Below, piece by piece: positions 28,016 through 37,589 of a stretch of DNA of 64,000 nt. The notes under the pieces were generated by a model, which saw nothing but the letters and a program-made list of their open reading frames with translations, was not told where the DNA came from and ran no database searches. Position 1 is the stretch's first letter; the number at the start of each line of letters is the position of its first letter. Origin of the DNA: Acetobacter papayae JCM 25143 (GTDB lineage Bacteria; Pseudomonadota; Alphaproteobacteria; Acetobacterales; Acetobacteraceae). Location of the stretch: assembly GCF_000613285.1 (NCBI RefSeq), contig NZ_BAIN01000001.1:62001-126000 (forward strand). The letters are read 5' to 3'. Position numbers and translations under genes: made by a program.

Positions 28016-30163
28016 ATGCGGTGTATGTGTCCGGTTCTGGTGGCGGGTCTTGCTCAGATTCTTATGGCATCATCCGTTCTGGGGGCCCAAGGGCATTCTC
28101 CAGAGCCAAGCGGGCAGAAGCTGGCCGAAAAAAACCATACGGATGAAACCATTACCGTCACCGCCTCTCGTCTGGACCTGCTGGGCAAAGCGGTTTCTGC
28201 CGGACAAGGCACGATCACCCAGAATGAACTCAGGCTCCGGCCTGCGTATCGTGTGGGAGAACTGCTGGAATCTGTACCCGGCCTTGTCGTCACTGTTCAT
28301 TCTGGTGAAGGCAAGGCCAACCAGTTTCTCATGCGTGGGTTCAACCTTGATCACGGCACTGATCTGGCAACATTTGTAGATGATATGCCGATCAATGAAG
28401 TCACGCATGCCCATGGGCAAGGTTATACGGACCTCAATTTTCTGATCCCGGAAATGATGGGGATGATCGATTACACGAAAGGCCCGTTCAATGCCGCAAC
28501 GGGTGATTTTGGTGTGGCAGGTTCGGACCGTATCCGGCTGGTGCGTGACCTGCCGACCATGATGAGCGGTAGTGGCGATACTTTCGGTAATGAACGGCTG
28601 ATGGCTGGTGGGACAGCGCATTTCCAGAATGGTGATAAACTGCTCGGCGCGTTTGAAACCGACCATGCCGATGGTCCGTGGCGTTACCCAGATAATTTTC
28701 GCGCCATCAAATCCATGGCGCGTTATCTGCACGGTACATCAACAAACGGGTTTGACCTCACCGGCATGTATTACCGGGGGCAATGGCGCGCCACCAATGA
28801 CCAGCCGCTTGAAGCTATCCAGACCGGACTGATTGATCGTTTTGGCTCACTTAACCCGACCGATGGCGGGTTTTCTGAGCGCTACAGCCTGTCGGGCCAT
28901 TACCAGCGGGGCGATGAGCATGAAAAATGGCAGGCCAGTTTTTATGCAACCCATGACCGTCTGACCCTATGGAATGACTTTACCCATTATCTGGTAGACC
29001 CTGTTGATGGAGATCAGTTCGAGCAGGATGAAACGCGCACCAAGGTTGGGGGCACGCTGAGCTATACCCGTCAGGATATGCTGTTTGATCATATTCTCAG
29101 CCAGACTGTCTTTGGTATTGACGGACGTTACGACACGGTTTTCATCGACCGGCGGCACACCCGCCAGCGTGTTGTGCTCGCTACCTGCCCGGATAGCCCT
29201 TATGGAGGAGGACGCTACGTCTGCAACGCGGATTCCGTGCAGGAAGGACGCGTTGCTGGATATGTGCAGAATACGACCCGCTGGCTCCCCTGGATGCGTA
29301 CTGTTGTGGGGCTACGTGAGGAATATTATCAGGGCTCGGATATCAGTCTGGTAACGGGGGCTTCCGGCCATGTCGGTCAGGCGCTGTTTCAGCCAAAAGG
29401 CAGCCTGATTTTCGGGCCTTGGCATAAAACGGAACTCTATCTGAGTGCAGGGCGAGGTTTCCATTCCAACGACCTGCGCGGTGTGGTGGGTACATTTTCA
29501 GGGGATCGTTTTACCGCGGGTTCGGTGCAGACCCCGGTGATGACCAAGGCCTTTTCAGAGGAATTAGGTATCCGCTCCACCCCGCTGCGACATCTCAACA
29601 CGCAGCTTTCTTTCTGGCGGATCGATTTTGATTCGGAACTGATCTACGACCCGGATGAAGGTGTGAATGAAGCCGGTCCACCCAGCCGCCGTCAGGGGGT
29701 AGAGTTTTCCGCCCAGTTCAATCCCCTGCCCTGGCTTGAACTGAATACCGACATTGCCTATTCGCACGCGCGGTATCGCACTAATAATCCCGGTTATTAT
29801 GGGATTGATGGGCTGTATGTGGCCAACGCGCCCAATATCATCTGGTCATTCGGGGTGCTGGTTGACAACAAGGGGCCGTGGTTTGGCGGTATGCAGCTAC
29901 GCTGGCTGGGTAGTTACCCATTGCTGGAAGATAACAGCCTGCGTTCCAAAGGGTATCAGGAGGTTAATCTTGATGTCGGTTATCGCTTCAGCAAGCATCT
30001 GACGCTGACTGTCTCGCTGTTTAACCTGACCAATTCCCACGATAATGCGATTGAATACGGCTACGAATATCGTATTACACCCACGGCAAAACCGGTTACG
30101 GGAGCGACCGTGCACCCGCTTGAACCCGTTTCAGCCCGCTTTGCGTTGACCCTGACACTGTAA
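28016..30163 (+). CDS. TonB-dependent outer-membrane receptor, probably for nickel
   Basis: An intact 715-residue protein. A signal peptide (to about ASSVLGA) is followed by a TonB box-like ETITVTASRLD and the plug domain (ELLESVPGLVVTVHSGEG, QFLMRGFNLDHG). The plug contains a histidine-bearing segment, VDDMPINEVTHAHGQGY, that could contact metal. The beta-barrel ends in hydrophobic strands with a C-terminal leucine rather than the usual aromatic residue. Divergence from nikR and the shared control region suggest uptake of a nickel complex; this is inference from context. Confidence 0.85.
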   Translation: MRCMCPVLVAGLAQILMASSVLGAQGHSPEPSGQKLAEKNHTDETITVTASRLDLLGKAVSAGQGTITQNELRLRPAYRVGELLESVPGLVVTVHSGEGKANQFLMRGFNLDHGTDLATFVDDMPINEVTHAHGQGYTDLNFLIPEMMGMIDYTKGPFNAATGDFGVAGSDRIRLVRDLPTMMSGSGDTFGNERLMAGGTAHFQNGDKLLGAFETDHADGPWRYPDNFRAIKSMARYLHGTSTNGFDLTGMYYRGQWRATNDQPLEAIQTGLIDRFGSLNPTDGGFSERYSLSGHYQRGDEHEKWQASFYATHDRLTLWNDFTHYLVDPVDGDQFEQDETRTKVGGTLSYTRQDMLFDHILSQTVFGIDGRYDTVFIDRRHTRQRVVLATCPDSPYGGGRYVCNADSVQEGRVAGYVQNTTRWLPWMRTVVGLREEYYQGSDISLVTGASGHVGQALFQPKGSLIFGPWHKTELYLSAGRGFHSNDLRGVVGTFSGDRFTAGSVQTPVMTKAFSEELGIRSTPLRHLNTQLSFWRIDFDSELIYDPDEGVNEAGPPSRRQGVEFSAQFNPLPWLELNTDIAYSHARYRTNNPGYYGIDGLYVANAPNIIWSFGVLVDNKGPWFGGMQLRWLGSYPLLEDNSLRSKGYQEVNLDVGYRFSKHLTLTVSLFNLTNSHDNAIEYGYEYRITPTAKPVTGATVHPLEPVSARFALTLTL

Positions 30164-30172
30164 AGCGGGCTG
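30132..30172. repeat. 11-base inverted repeat across the receptor stop codon
   Basis: CAGCCCGCTTT (30132-30142) and AAAGCGGGCTG (30162-30172) are exact complements separated by 19 bases. The receptor stop codon (30161-30163) overlaps the second arm. It may act as a terminator or mRNA-stabilising hairpin for the receptor and for smpB transcribed toward it, but there is no T run. Confidence 0.55.
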
Positions 30173-30194
30173 CTGGGAAAAGGGGCAATGGAGA

Positions 30195-30700
30195 TCAGTA
30201 GTCGCCTTTGCCCTTGTTACGGATCAGCCGCGCTTTGTCACGCTGCCAGTCTCGATCGGCTATGGCGTGGCGCTTATCCACGCTTTTTTTACCAACCCCC
30301 AGACCGAGTGTCACCTTGGCTACGCCACGGGCATTGAAATGGATGTCGAGTGGCACAAGGGTTGCCCCCTGTTTGGCGATCGCCCCCATATATTTGCGCA
30401 CTTCCTTGCGGTGCATCAGGAGCTTGCGCGGCGCGCGGCTATCAAAACGCGAGAGCACGCCGCCTGATATTCGGGGATATAGCTATTGAACAGCCATAGT
30501 TCTCCATCACGCTCACCAGCAAAGGCTTCGCTAATCGTGGCGCGCCCAAGACGCAGGCTTTTGACTTCGGGGCCTTTGAGCACAAGCCCGGCCTCTATGG
30601 TTTCCTGAATGGCGTAGTTGAACCGCGCCTTGCGGTTCTGGGCAACCATGCCGTGCGAAATCATAGAGCTTTTAGCGGTTTTGCCAGATTTTTGCGACAT
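30195..30700 (-). CDS. smpB: SsrA-binding protein SmpB, frameshifted
   Basis: SmpB binds tmRNA and delivers it to stalled ribosomes. The N-terminal [20 protein letters not shown] and [15 protein letters not shown] segments are typical, as are the later [10 protein letters not shown] and [13 protein letters not shown]. One base is missing near 30450, within [14 protein letters not shown] after correction. The length, about 169 residues, is normal. It follows dapA by 2 bases in the same direction. The tmRNA gene itself is not in this window. Confidence 0.92.
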
Positions 30701-30702
30701 GA

Positions 30703-31592
30703 TCAGTCAAGCAGGCCCGTAGCGACAAGGGCTGCCCGCACCTTTTCGCGTGAAGGTTCTGTCAGCGGTGCCAGCGGCAGGCGGCAGGTCTCGCCCGCAA
30801 GGCCGAGCAGGCTGGCGGCGTATTTGGCAGGAGCCGGATTGCTCTCGCAGAACATGGCGTCATGCAGGGGCAGCAGACGGTCCTGAATGGCCATGGCGTC
30901 CTGTACGCGGCCTTCCTTCCATGCACTCTGCACGTTGGCGCAGAGTGCCGGGGCAATGTTGGACGTCACGCTGATGCAGCCGTCACCACCGGAGGCGAGG
31001 AACGCAACGGCCGTGCCGTCTTCACCCGAAAGCTGGTTGAAGGGCCGGTCAAGCGCCTGACGGAGTTGGAGGGGGCGCAGCAGATTGGCCGTGGCGTCCT
31101 TCACTCCGATAATGTTCGCATGTCTGGCAAGACGTGCCATGGTCTCGACACTGATATCGACTATCGAACGGCCGGGTATGTTGTACAGAATGACCGGGAT
31201 GGAAATGGCGTCCGCAATGGTCATGAAGTGGCGGTAAAGCCTTCCTGCGTAGGCTTGTTGTAATACGGCGCGACAACCAGCACCGCAGCCGCCCCGGCTT
31301 TTTGCGCATGGATTGCCAGATCGGTTGCTTCCGCCGTGCTGTTGGAACCTGCCCCGGCAATAACCGGCACACGCCCCGCTGCCACCTTGATGGCACGTTC
31401 CACCACGGCATGATGCTCGGTATGGCTCAGGGTCGGGCTTTCGCCGGTTGTGCCCACAGCGCACAGGGCAGACGTGCCTTCGCGGATCTGCCAGTCCGCA
31501 AACTTTTCGAAGGAAACAAAATCAAGGCTGCCATCTCGGTTCATGGGCGTAATGAGAGCCGTAATGGAGCCGGAAAAGAACGTGTCAGACAT
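30703..31592 (-). CDS. dapA: 4-hydroxy-tetrahydrodipicolinate synthase DapA, frameshifted
   Basis: DapA condenses pyruvate with aspartate semialdehyde in lysine and diaminopimelate synthesis. Motifs visible: [24 protein letters not shown], the tyrosine-bearing ILYNIPGRS, and the Schiff-base lysine in [11 protein letters not shown]. The ATG at 31592 overlaps the end of pheA by 8 bases. One base is missing near 31237, between PTQEG and [10 protein letters not shown]. The length after correction, about 297 residues, is normal. Confidence 0.92.
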
Positions 31593-32499
31593 GGGCTGTA
31601 ATCGATCCTGAAGTGGCATCCTCCGGTGAGGAACGCGGCATGTCCTGTCCTTCGGCTGATGTGGAGTGACGGAAGGGCGACTGTTCATAAACGCCCAGAA
31701 TAGTGGCGCTTTTGGCGAAAAATTCAAGCTCTGCCAGAGCCTTGCCCAGATGGGCGTCTTCGGGATGGCCTTCCACGTCCATCAGAAAGCGTGTGGCTGC
31801 GAATGTCTCGCCCGCCATGTAACTTTCCAGACGGGTCATGTTCACCCCGTTTGTGGCAAACCCTCCCAGCACTTTGTACAGAGCCCCCGGCGTGTTGCGG
31901 ACACTGAAAATTAGTGTGGTCATGACATGCGGGGCATGCACGGGGGGGCGTGTTGGCTGGCGTGAGGCGATATAGAAACGGGTGGTGTTGTGGGTTGCAT
32001 CCTCAACATTGCGTTTGAGAATTTCAAGCCCGTAAAGCTCGGCCGCCAGTGCTGAGGCCACGGCGGCGTCCTCGGGTTTTTTCCACAAAGCTACCAGTTC
32101 GGCTGCCCCTGCCGTGTCGAATTCAGGCACAGGCATCAGGTTATTATCGCGCAGGAGCACGCGGATCTGATCCATGGCCACGGGGTGGGTATGGATACGG
32201 CGGATCTGCTCCATGCGGGTGCCCGGCACGACCAGCAGGCAATGTTCGACCCGTTGAAAGTGTTCGCCCACGATATGTAGCCCCGATGCGGGGAGCAGCG
32301 AGTGGATATCGGGCACACGCCCGGCCAGACTGTTTTCGCAGGCCAGCATGGCCTGTTCCGCCCGGCCTTCATGCACGGCGGCCATGGCTTCGGCAAAGCT
32401 GCGGCACGGCAGGGTGCGCCATCCGGGCCGTGCGTTGCGGCACGCCAGGTCTGAATAGGCTCCAGGTGTCCCCTGAAAGGCTATGACCTGCTGTGTCAT
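31585..32499 (-). CDS. pheA: prephenate dehydratase PheA
   Basis: An intact 304-residue single-function prephenate dehydratase that makes phenylpyruvate for phenylalanine. The catalytic domain starts [14 protein letters not shown] and contains the TRFYIA motif (NTTRFYIAS). An ACT domain follows at about residues 195-275, with [14 protein letters not shown] and the variant TRLESYMAG in place of the usual ESRP-type motif, so phenylalanine feedback could differ. A poorly conserved tail of about 30 residues ends the protein. ATGA overlap joins it to kdsB upstream. Confidence 0.92.
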   Translation of the reverse strand: MTQQVIAFQGTPGAYSDLACRNARPGWRTLPCRSFAEAMAAVHEGRAEQAMLACENSLAGRVPDIHSLLPASGLHIVGEHFQRVEHCLLVVPGTRMEQIRRIHTHPVAMDQIRVLLRDNNLMPVPEFDTAGAAELVALWKKPEDAAVASALAAELYGLEILKRNVEDATHNTTRFYIASRQPTRPPVHAPHVMTTLIFSVRNTPGALYKVLGGFATNGVNMTRLESYMAGETFAATRFLMDVEGHPEDAHLGKALAELEFFAKSATILGVYEQSPFRHSTSAEGQDMPRSSPEDATSGSITAHV

Positions 32500-33242
32500 G
32501 ACTTTTGTGCTCCGATCATGCGGCGCGCCCGCTCCAGGTCTGCTGGTGTATCCACCCCGAAAGGGGCCGTATCCATACGGGTGCAGCCAATCCGCATGCC
32601 CGCTTCCAACGCTCTTAACTGTTCGAGATTCTCGAGCATTTCAAGCCCGGAGGGCGGCAGACTGACAAAACGTGCCAGTGCCGTGCGCCGCCAGGCATAA
32701 ACCCCGACATGGTGCCACAGCGGCCCAGCCCCCCACGGAATGGGCTGGCGTGAAAAATACAGACCCGGCGTGTTGTGCTGTTCCGCTGAAAAAGAGCAGG
32801 CCACCTTAACGACGGACGGCGCATCACGCTCCTCATCAGAGGTGATAGGCGCTACCAGAGTGCCGAGGTCGAAGGCCGGATCATCCATGACACCCAGCAC
32901 GGAGCGCAGGGCTGTGGGTGGAAACGTGGGCAGGTCGCCCTGCAGATTGATAATAATATCGTGCTGCTCTTCGGGGTCTGCAAGGCAGGCCGCCTGCCAT
33001 GCCCGATCCGATCCAGAAGGCAGATTTGGGTCTGTCAGGATAGCGGTGCCGCCCGCCTGGGTCACTGCATCGCAGATTTCCTGCTCGGCCGCGGCGACAA
33101 TCACTGGGCCAATCTGCGCCTGTAGTGCCGCTTCGAGCACATGTACGATCATGGGGAGACCGGCAATATCCGCCAGTGGTTTTCCCGGCAGGCGGGTGGA
33201 AGCCAGTCTTGCGGGAATGATGGTCAGTGGTGGGGACGGCAT
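32496..33242 (-). CDS. kdsB: CMP-Kdo synthetase KdsB
   Basis: KdsB activates Kdo with CTP for transfer to lipid A by WaaA, whose gene is elsewhere in this window. The nucleotide-binding N-terminus is IIPARLASTRLPGKPLADI; INLQGDLP and HHVGVYAWRR are the other signatures. The frame is open to 33353, but the ATG at 33242 (MPSPPLTIIPARLAS) gives the family start and about 248 residues. It is intact and leads kdsB-pheA-dapA-smpB, all on the minus strand with overlaps or gaps of a few bases. Confidence 0.94.
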   Translation of the reverse strand: MPSPPLTIIPARLASTRLPGKPLADIAGLPMIVHVLEAALQAQIGPVIVAAAEQEICDAVTQAGGTAILTDPNLPSGSDRAWQAACLADPEEQHDIIINLQGDLPTFPPTALRSVLGVMDDPAFDLGTLVAPITSDEERDAPSVVKVACSFSAEQHNTPGLYFSRQPIPWGAGPLWHHVGVYAWRRTALARFVSLPPSGLEMLENLEQLRALEAGMRIGCTRMDTAPFGVDTPADLERARRMIGAQKS

Positions 33243-33351
33243 CGGCTTGCTCCAGAACGTGGCGCGGCTTATAGCCGAAGACAAGGCGGCCAGCACTCTA
33301 GAAAAGCTGTATGGCAAACGCAACGGGTGAACAGAGGGGCGTTTTACAAAC

Positions 33352-33849
33352 ATGGATGGTAGAGGGCTGAACAGGGTCGCGGTTGCGGTGGTGCTGAGTG
33401 TCGGGGTGATGGCGGGCGCCTATGGTGTGGCCCGTGGTCTGGTGCCTGATACCACCCCTGCCCGGCTGGCCATGGTTCTGCCCGGCCACGGTGCCGTTGA
33501 TATCGCGCCTTATCTGGAACGAGCCGATATGGGCCACGGTGCGCGCATGGTGGAGCAGGTTTGTGGGGGCTGCCATGCACTCAAAGCGGGTGCGGGCGAT
33601 GGCGCGGGGCCGAACCTCTTTGGTGTGGTGGGCAGGCCTATAGCATCCGCTCCGGGTTATGCGTATTCCGATGCCCTGCGCCACAGTGCCGCGGGCCGGA
33701 CGTGGACAGAACAGACACTGTCCGACTGGCTGAGTAGCCCTGACCGTTTTGCGCCGGGCACCCGCATGTCCCTGAACGGCCTGACAGACCCAGCCTTGCG
33801 GGCCGATATTATTGCGTATTTGCGAACACTCCGTCAGCCACCGGACTGA
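33352..33849 (+). CDS. membrane-anchored class I cytochrome c
   Basis: An intact 165-residue protein with one N-terminal hydrophobic segment (VAVAVVLSVGVMAGAYGVA) that is either a signal peptide or an anchor. The single heme site is VCGGCHAL and the distal methionine ligand is probably in GTRMSLNG. GPNLFGVVGRP is typical of soluble-type electron carriers. Divergent from kdsB and 39 bases before a histidinol-phosphatase-like gene. It probably shuttles electrons at the periplasmic face between respiratory complexes; its exact partner cannot be told. Confidence 0.87.
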   Translation: MDGRGLNRVAVAVVLSVGVMAGAYGVARGLVPDTTPARLAMVLPGHGAVDIAPYLERADMGHGARMVEQVCGGCHALKAGAGDGAGPNLFGVVGRPIASAPGYAYSDALRHSAAGRTWTEQTLSDWLSSPDRFAPGTRMSLNGLTDPALRADIIAYLRTLRQPPD

Positions 33850-33888
33850 GGCGGCCTCCCCTTATCTAATTCTTCAGGACATCAAAGC

Positions 33889-34680
33889 ATGACCACCAAG
33901 GAAATCGATCTTTACGTCGAAGTGGCCAACGCTCTGGCCGATACGGTCCGTTGCGTGGTGCGCCCGTGGTTCCGCAGGGGTATTGCGGTGGAAAGCAAGG
34001 GGGATGAAAGCCCCGTGACTGTAGCTGACCGCAGCGCCGAGCGTGTCATGCGCGCCATTCTGGCCGAGCGTCTGCCGCAGCATGGTGTGTTTGGTGAGGA
34101 GTTCGGGCAGGCAAATCCCGAGGCCCCGTATCAGTGGTTACTGGACCCGATTGACGGCACACGGGCCTTTGTAACGGGGCGGCCAAGTTTTGGCACACTG
34201 ATCGCTCTTTTCCATGAAGGCAAGCCGCTTCTGGGGCTGCTGGATCAGCCGATACTGGAGGAGCGCTGGCTAGGCGTAAACGGGCGCGAGACGGTCTTTA
34301 CCTCCTCGCTGGGGGGGCGTGTCGGCACGCGCAATGTCAGCCTTGGTGAGGCGGAATTGTCCTGCACCTCTCCCGAAATGCTGGAAGTCGCTCCGCATGA
34401 TGGTTGGAAAACGCTCAAATCCCGCGCGCGGCGTATGACGTGGGGGGGGGACTGCTATGCCTATGGTCTGCTCGCTCTCGGCCAGCTCGACCTGATTGCC
34501 GAATGCGACATGAAGCCGTGGGACTGGGGAGCGCTGGTGCCGATCGTGCAGGGAGCAGGTGGTGTCATGACCCGCTGGGATGGCTCTGATCTGCGGTTTG
34601 AGGGAGATGGAACGGTGCTGGCGGCCGCCACCCCTGCCCTGCACGCTGCCGCGTGCGAAGCGTTGGGTTTCGGCGCGTAA
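33889..34680 (+). CDS. histidinol-phosphatase-type inositol monophosphatase family enzyme
   Basis: An intact 263-residue protein with metal-binding motifs FGEEFG, WLLDPIDGTRAFVTG and PWDWGALVPIVQGAGG. The RAF after the DPIDGT motif, where inositol phosphatases usually have TNF, is characteristic of the HisN branch that dephosphorylates histidinol phosphate, so that is the most likely role. The start has an AGGA site 9 bases upstream. No other histidine gene is nearby. A second family member in this window (15900-16697) has SNYA at this place and probably a different substrate. Confidence 0.82.
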   Translation: MTTKEIDLYVEVANALADTVRCVVRPWFRRGIAVESKGDESPVTVADRSAERVMRAILAERLPQHGVFGEEFGQANPEAPYQWLLDPIDGTRAFVTGRPSFGTLIALFHEGKPLLGLLDQPILEERWLGVNGRETVFTSSLGGRVGTRNVSLGEAELSCTSPEMLEVAPHDGWKTLKSRARRMTWGGDCYAYGLLALGQLDLIAECDMKPWDWGALVPIVQGAGGVMTRWDGSDLRFEGDGTVLAAATPALHAAACEALGFGA

Positions 34681-34812
34681 AGCCTGCATTGGCCTGCGGG
34701 TGGAGGCTGTGTTCTGGCGGATATTTCGCCATTACGACATGGCCCCCTCTGTTCATCCGCCGTGATTTGCGATAGGCCTGCGCTTTGACATAACAGCTAT
34801 TGGTCATTCCAG

Positions 34813-36072
34813 ATGAGCACAAGCACGCACCTGTCTCTCCCCAAGGACAAGATCCGTATTCTCCTGCTCGAAGGCGTACATGACAGTGCGGTTGCACTGC
34901 TCAAGGCCTGCGGGTACGACAACGTTGTGCGGCTGAAAGGTGCTCTGGAAGGCGACGCCCTGCGTGAAGCGCTGGAAGGCGTTCATATCGTCGGTATCCG
35001 TTCACGGACGCAGCTGACGAAGGAAGTCATTGAATCGGCGGATCGTCTCATGGCTATCGGGTGTTTCTGCATCGGCACCAATCAGGTGGATCTTGACGCG
35101 GCACGGCTTAATGGCGTGCCGGTGTTCAACGCACCGTTCAGCAACACTCGCTCGGTGGCCGAACTGGTCATGGGCGAGATTGTCATGCTCATGCGCCGCA
35201 TTTTCCCGCGTTCGGTGGAATGCCATGCTGGGGAGTGGAACAAATCCGCCGTCAATAGCTGGGAAGTGCGTGGCAAGACGCTCGGTATCGTAGGTTATGG
35301 CTCCATTGGTTCGCAGCTTTCCGTTCTGGCGGAAGCCTTCGGCATGCGGGTTCTGTACTACGATGTAGTGGACAAGCTGGTGCATGGTAACGCCCAGCCG
35401 GTGGAAACGCTGGAAGACCTTCTGGGCCAGAGTGACGTGGTCAGCCTGCATGTGCCGCAGTTGCCCACAACGGCCAACCTGATGGGTGCGGCCCAGATCC
35501 GCGCCATGAAAAAAGGCGCGTTCCTGATCAACAATGCACGTGGCAATGTGGTTGATCTGGAGGCTCTGGCCGAAGCGCTGAAAAGTGGTGATCTGCTCGG
35601 CGCGGCCATTGACGTGTTCCCCAAGGAGCCCAAGGGCGCTGGTGATCGTCTGTCCACCCCGATCATGGGGCTGGAAAATGTCATTCTTTCCCCGCATATC
35701 GGCGGTTCCACGGTGGAAGCGCAGGAGCGTATCGGCGTTGAAGTGGCCCGCAAGCTGGTCGAATACTCCGATGTCGGCTCGACCTTCGGCGCGGTCAACT
35801 TCCCCGGTGTGCAGCTGCCAGCCAGCCCGCGCGGCGCGCGTTTCATGCATGTGCACCACAGCGTGCCGGGCATGATGATGAAGCTGAACGAGGTTTTCCT
35901 GCGGGCAGGCTGCAACGTGACGGCGCAGTTCCTCCAGACCGACAGCGAAATCGGTTATGTCGTGATCGAGGCCGATACCGCTGGAGATACGGAACTGGAC
36001 GACCGTCTGCTCCACTCCCTGCGCGAGATAGAGGGCACGATCCGTGCTCGTCTGATCTACAAGGGCAAATAA
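34813..36072 (+). CDS. serA: D-3-phosphoglycerate dehydrogenase SerA
   Basis: An intact 419-residue enzyme that opens serine synthesis by oxidising 3-phosphoglycerate. The catalytic arginine lies in IVGIRSRTQLT, the NAD-binding motif is GIVGYGSIGSQLS, and the catalytic histidine is in ILSPHIGGSTVEAQ. A C-terminal ACT domain (residues about 345-419) suggests serine feedback, as in the E. coli form. It starts at ATG 34813 without a strong ribosome-binding site. Serine feeds the cysteine pathway also encoded here. Confidence 0.94.
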   Translation: MSTSTHLSLPKDKIRILLLEGVHDSAVALLKACGYDNVVRLKGALEGDALREALEGVHIVGIRSRTQLTKEVIESADRLMAIGCFCIGTNQVDLDAARLNGVPVFNAPFSNTRSVAELVMGEIVMLMRRIFPRSVECHAGEWNKSAVNSWEVRGKTLGIVGYGSIGSQLSVLAEAFGMRVLYYDVVDKLVHGNAQPVETLEDLLGQSDVVSLHVPQLPTTANLMGAAQIRAMKKGAFLINNARGNVVDLEALAEALKSGDLLGAAIDVFPKEPKGAGDRLSTPIMGLENVILSPHIGGSTVEAQERIGVEVARKLVEYSDVGSTFGAVNFPGVQLPASPRGARFMHVHHSVPGMMMKLNEVFLRAGCNVTAQFLQTDSEIGYVVIEADTAGDTELDDRLLHSLREIEGTIRARLIYKGK

Positions 36073-36075
36073 GAC

Positions 36076-37586
36076 ATGAATGCGGGTACGGGACTGATCA
36101 ATGCCCGTATCCGCAGTTTTGCCTTTTCAGGCATAGAGCGCGGCCCGTCTGGGTTGAAGTGCAGGTTGCCAGTGGCCTGCCTGCCTTTCTGGTGGTGGGT
36201 CTGCCTGACAAGGCCGTGGGTGAAGCGCGTGAGCGCGTAAGGGCCGCCCTCACCTCCATCGGGCTGGCATTGCCCGCCAAACGTATTCTTATCAATCTTG
36301 TTCCAGCCGACCTTCCCAAGGAAGGATCGCATTTTGATCTGCCGATTGCGCTGGCGCTGCTGGCTGCCATGGGAGTTGTGCCCGCAGAGGAAGCCGGGCG
36401 TTATGCCGCCATGGGTGAGCTGTCGCTTGATGGGCGGATCAATCCGGTATCTGGCGTGTTATCAGCTGCGCTCGAAGCCTCAGCCCTCGGTTTGGGGCTT
36501 GTCTGCCCAGCCCAGCAGGGTGAGGAAGCGTTATGTGGTGGTGACATTGCCATTCTGGCAGCACCAACCCTGCTGGCCCTGATCAACCATTTCAATGGCA
36601 TGCAGCCATTGCCTTCTCCTGTATTTACACCACGACCGCCCGCTCCCGAACAGAACGTGCCAGACCTTGCAGATGTGCGGGGTATGGAAACAGGGCGGCG
36701 TGCGCTGGAAATTGCTGCGGCTGGTGGCCACTCGCTTTTACTGTCTGGCCCACCGGGTGCCGGAAAATCCATGCTCGCAGCGCGGCTTGTCGGGTTGCTG
36801 CCTGACCTGACCCCGCGTGAAAGCCTCGAGGTGTCGCGCATTTACAGTGCTGCGGGATTGCTGGTGGAGGGGCGTCCGCTCTTCCGCCCTCCCTATCGTG
36901 ACCCGCATCACTCCGCGAGCCTGCCGGCTCTGGTCGGTGGTGGCAGCCGTGCCCGGCCGGGGGAAATCAGTCTGGCGGATCAGGGCGTGCTGTTTCTTGA
37001 CGAACTGCCGGAGTTTTCCCGTGCCGCGCTGGAGGCTCTGCGGCAACCGCTGGAAACTGGGCGCGTAACCATAGCGCGGGCTGCAGCGCATGTTGCATAC
37101 CCTGCCCGTTTTCAGCTTGTTGCGGCCATGAATCCCTGTCGCTGCGGGTATCTGGGTGATGCCACGCGTGAGTGCGGTAAAGCACCGCGCTGTGGGCAGG
37201 ACTATGCGGCGCGGCTGTCTGGCCCGCTGCTGGACCGCATTGATCTGCATGTGGGTATGCAGCCTTATGAGCCGCTGGGCTACATGCGCGATGCCGTGGG
37301 TGAAACAACCGCTCAGGTGCGTGAGCGTGTCGAGGCGGCGCGGGATATGCAAAACCAGCGGCAGGACGGGCGTAAAAACGCGGAAATTTCAATCGAGCAG
37401 ACTGGGCTGGCAGGAGATGCCGCGCAACTGGCGCAGTCGGTTGCAGAAAAATTCCGCTTCTCGGCGCGTGGATATACGCGGCTGGCCCGCGTGGCCCGTA
37501 CAGTTGCCGATCTGGCGGGTAGTGTTGAGATACAACCCGGCCATGTGGCTGAAGCCGCAACCTTTCGGGTGCGGCTTCAGGGCTGA
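36076..37586 (+). CDS. comM: YifB/ComM family Mg-chelatase-like AAA+ ATPase, frameshifted
   Basis: About 504 residues after restoring one base near 36145. The N-terminal ChlI domain (IRSFAFSGIE, then ASGLPAFLVVGLPDKAV) is followed by an AAA+ core with Walker A LLSGPPGAGKSML and Walker B GVLFLDELPEF, a cysteine-rich insert (NPCRCGYLGDATREC), and a helical C-terminal domain. ComM is a helicase that promotes branch migration during natural transformation in Vibrio and Haemophilus. It starts 3 bases after serA. Confidence 0.88.
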
Positions 37587-37589
37587 GTA

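Noticed and set aside
34785-34790. TTGACA as a -35 element for serA
   Set aside because: The matching -10 position would overlap the serA start codon, and no TATAAT-like sequence is there.
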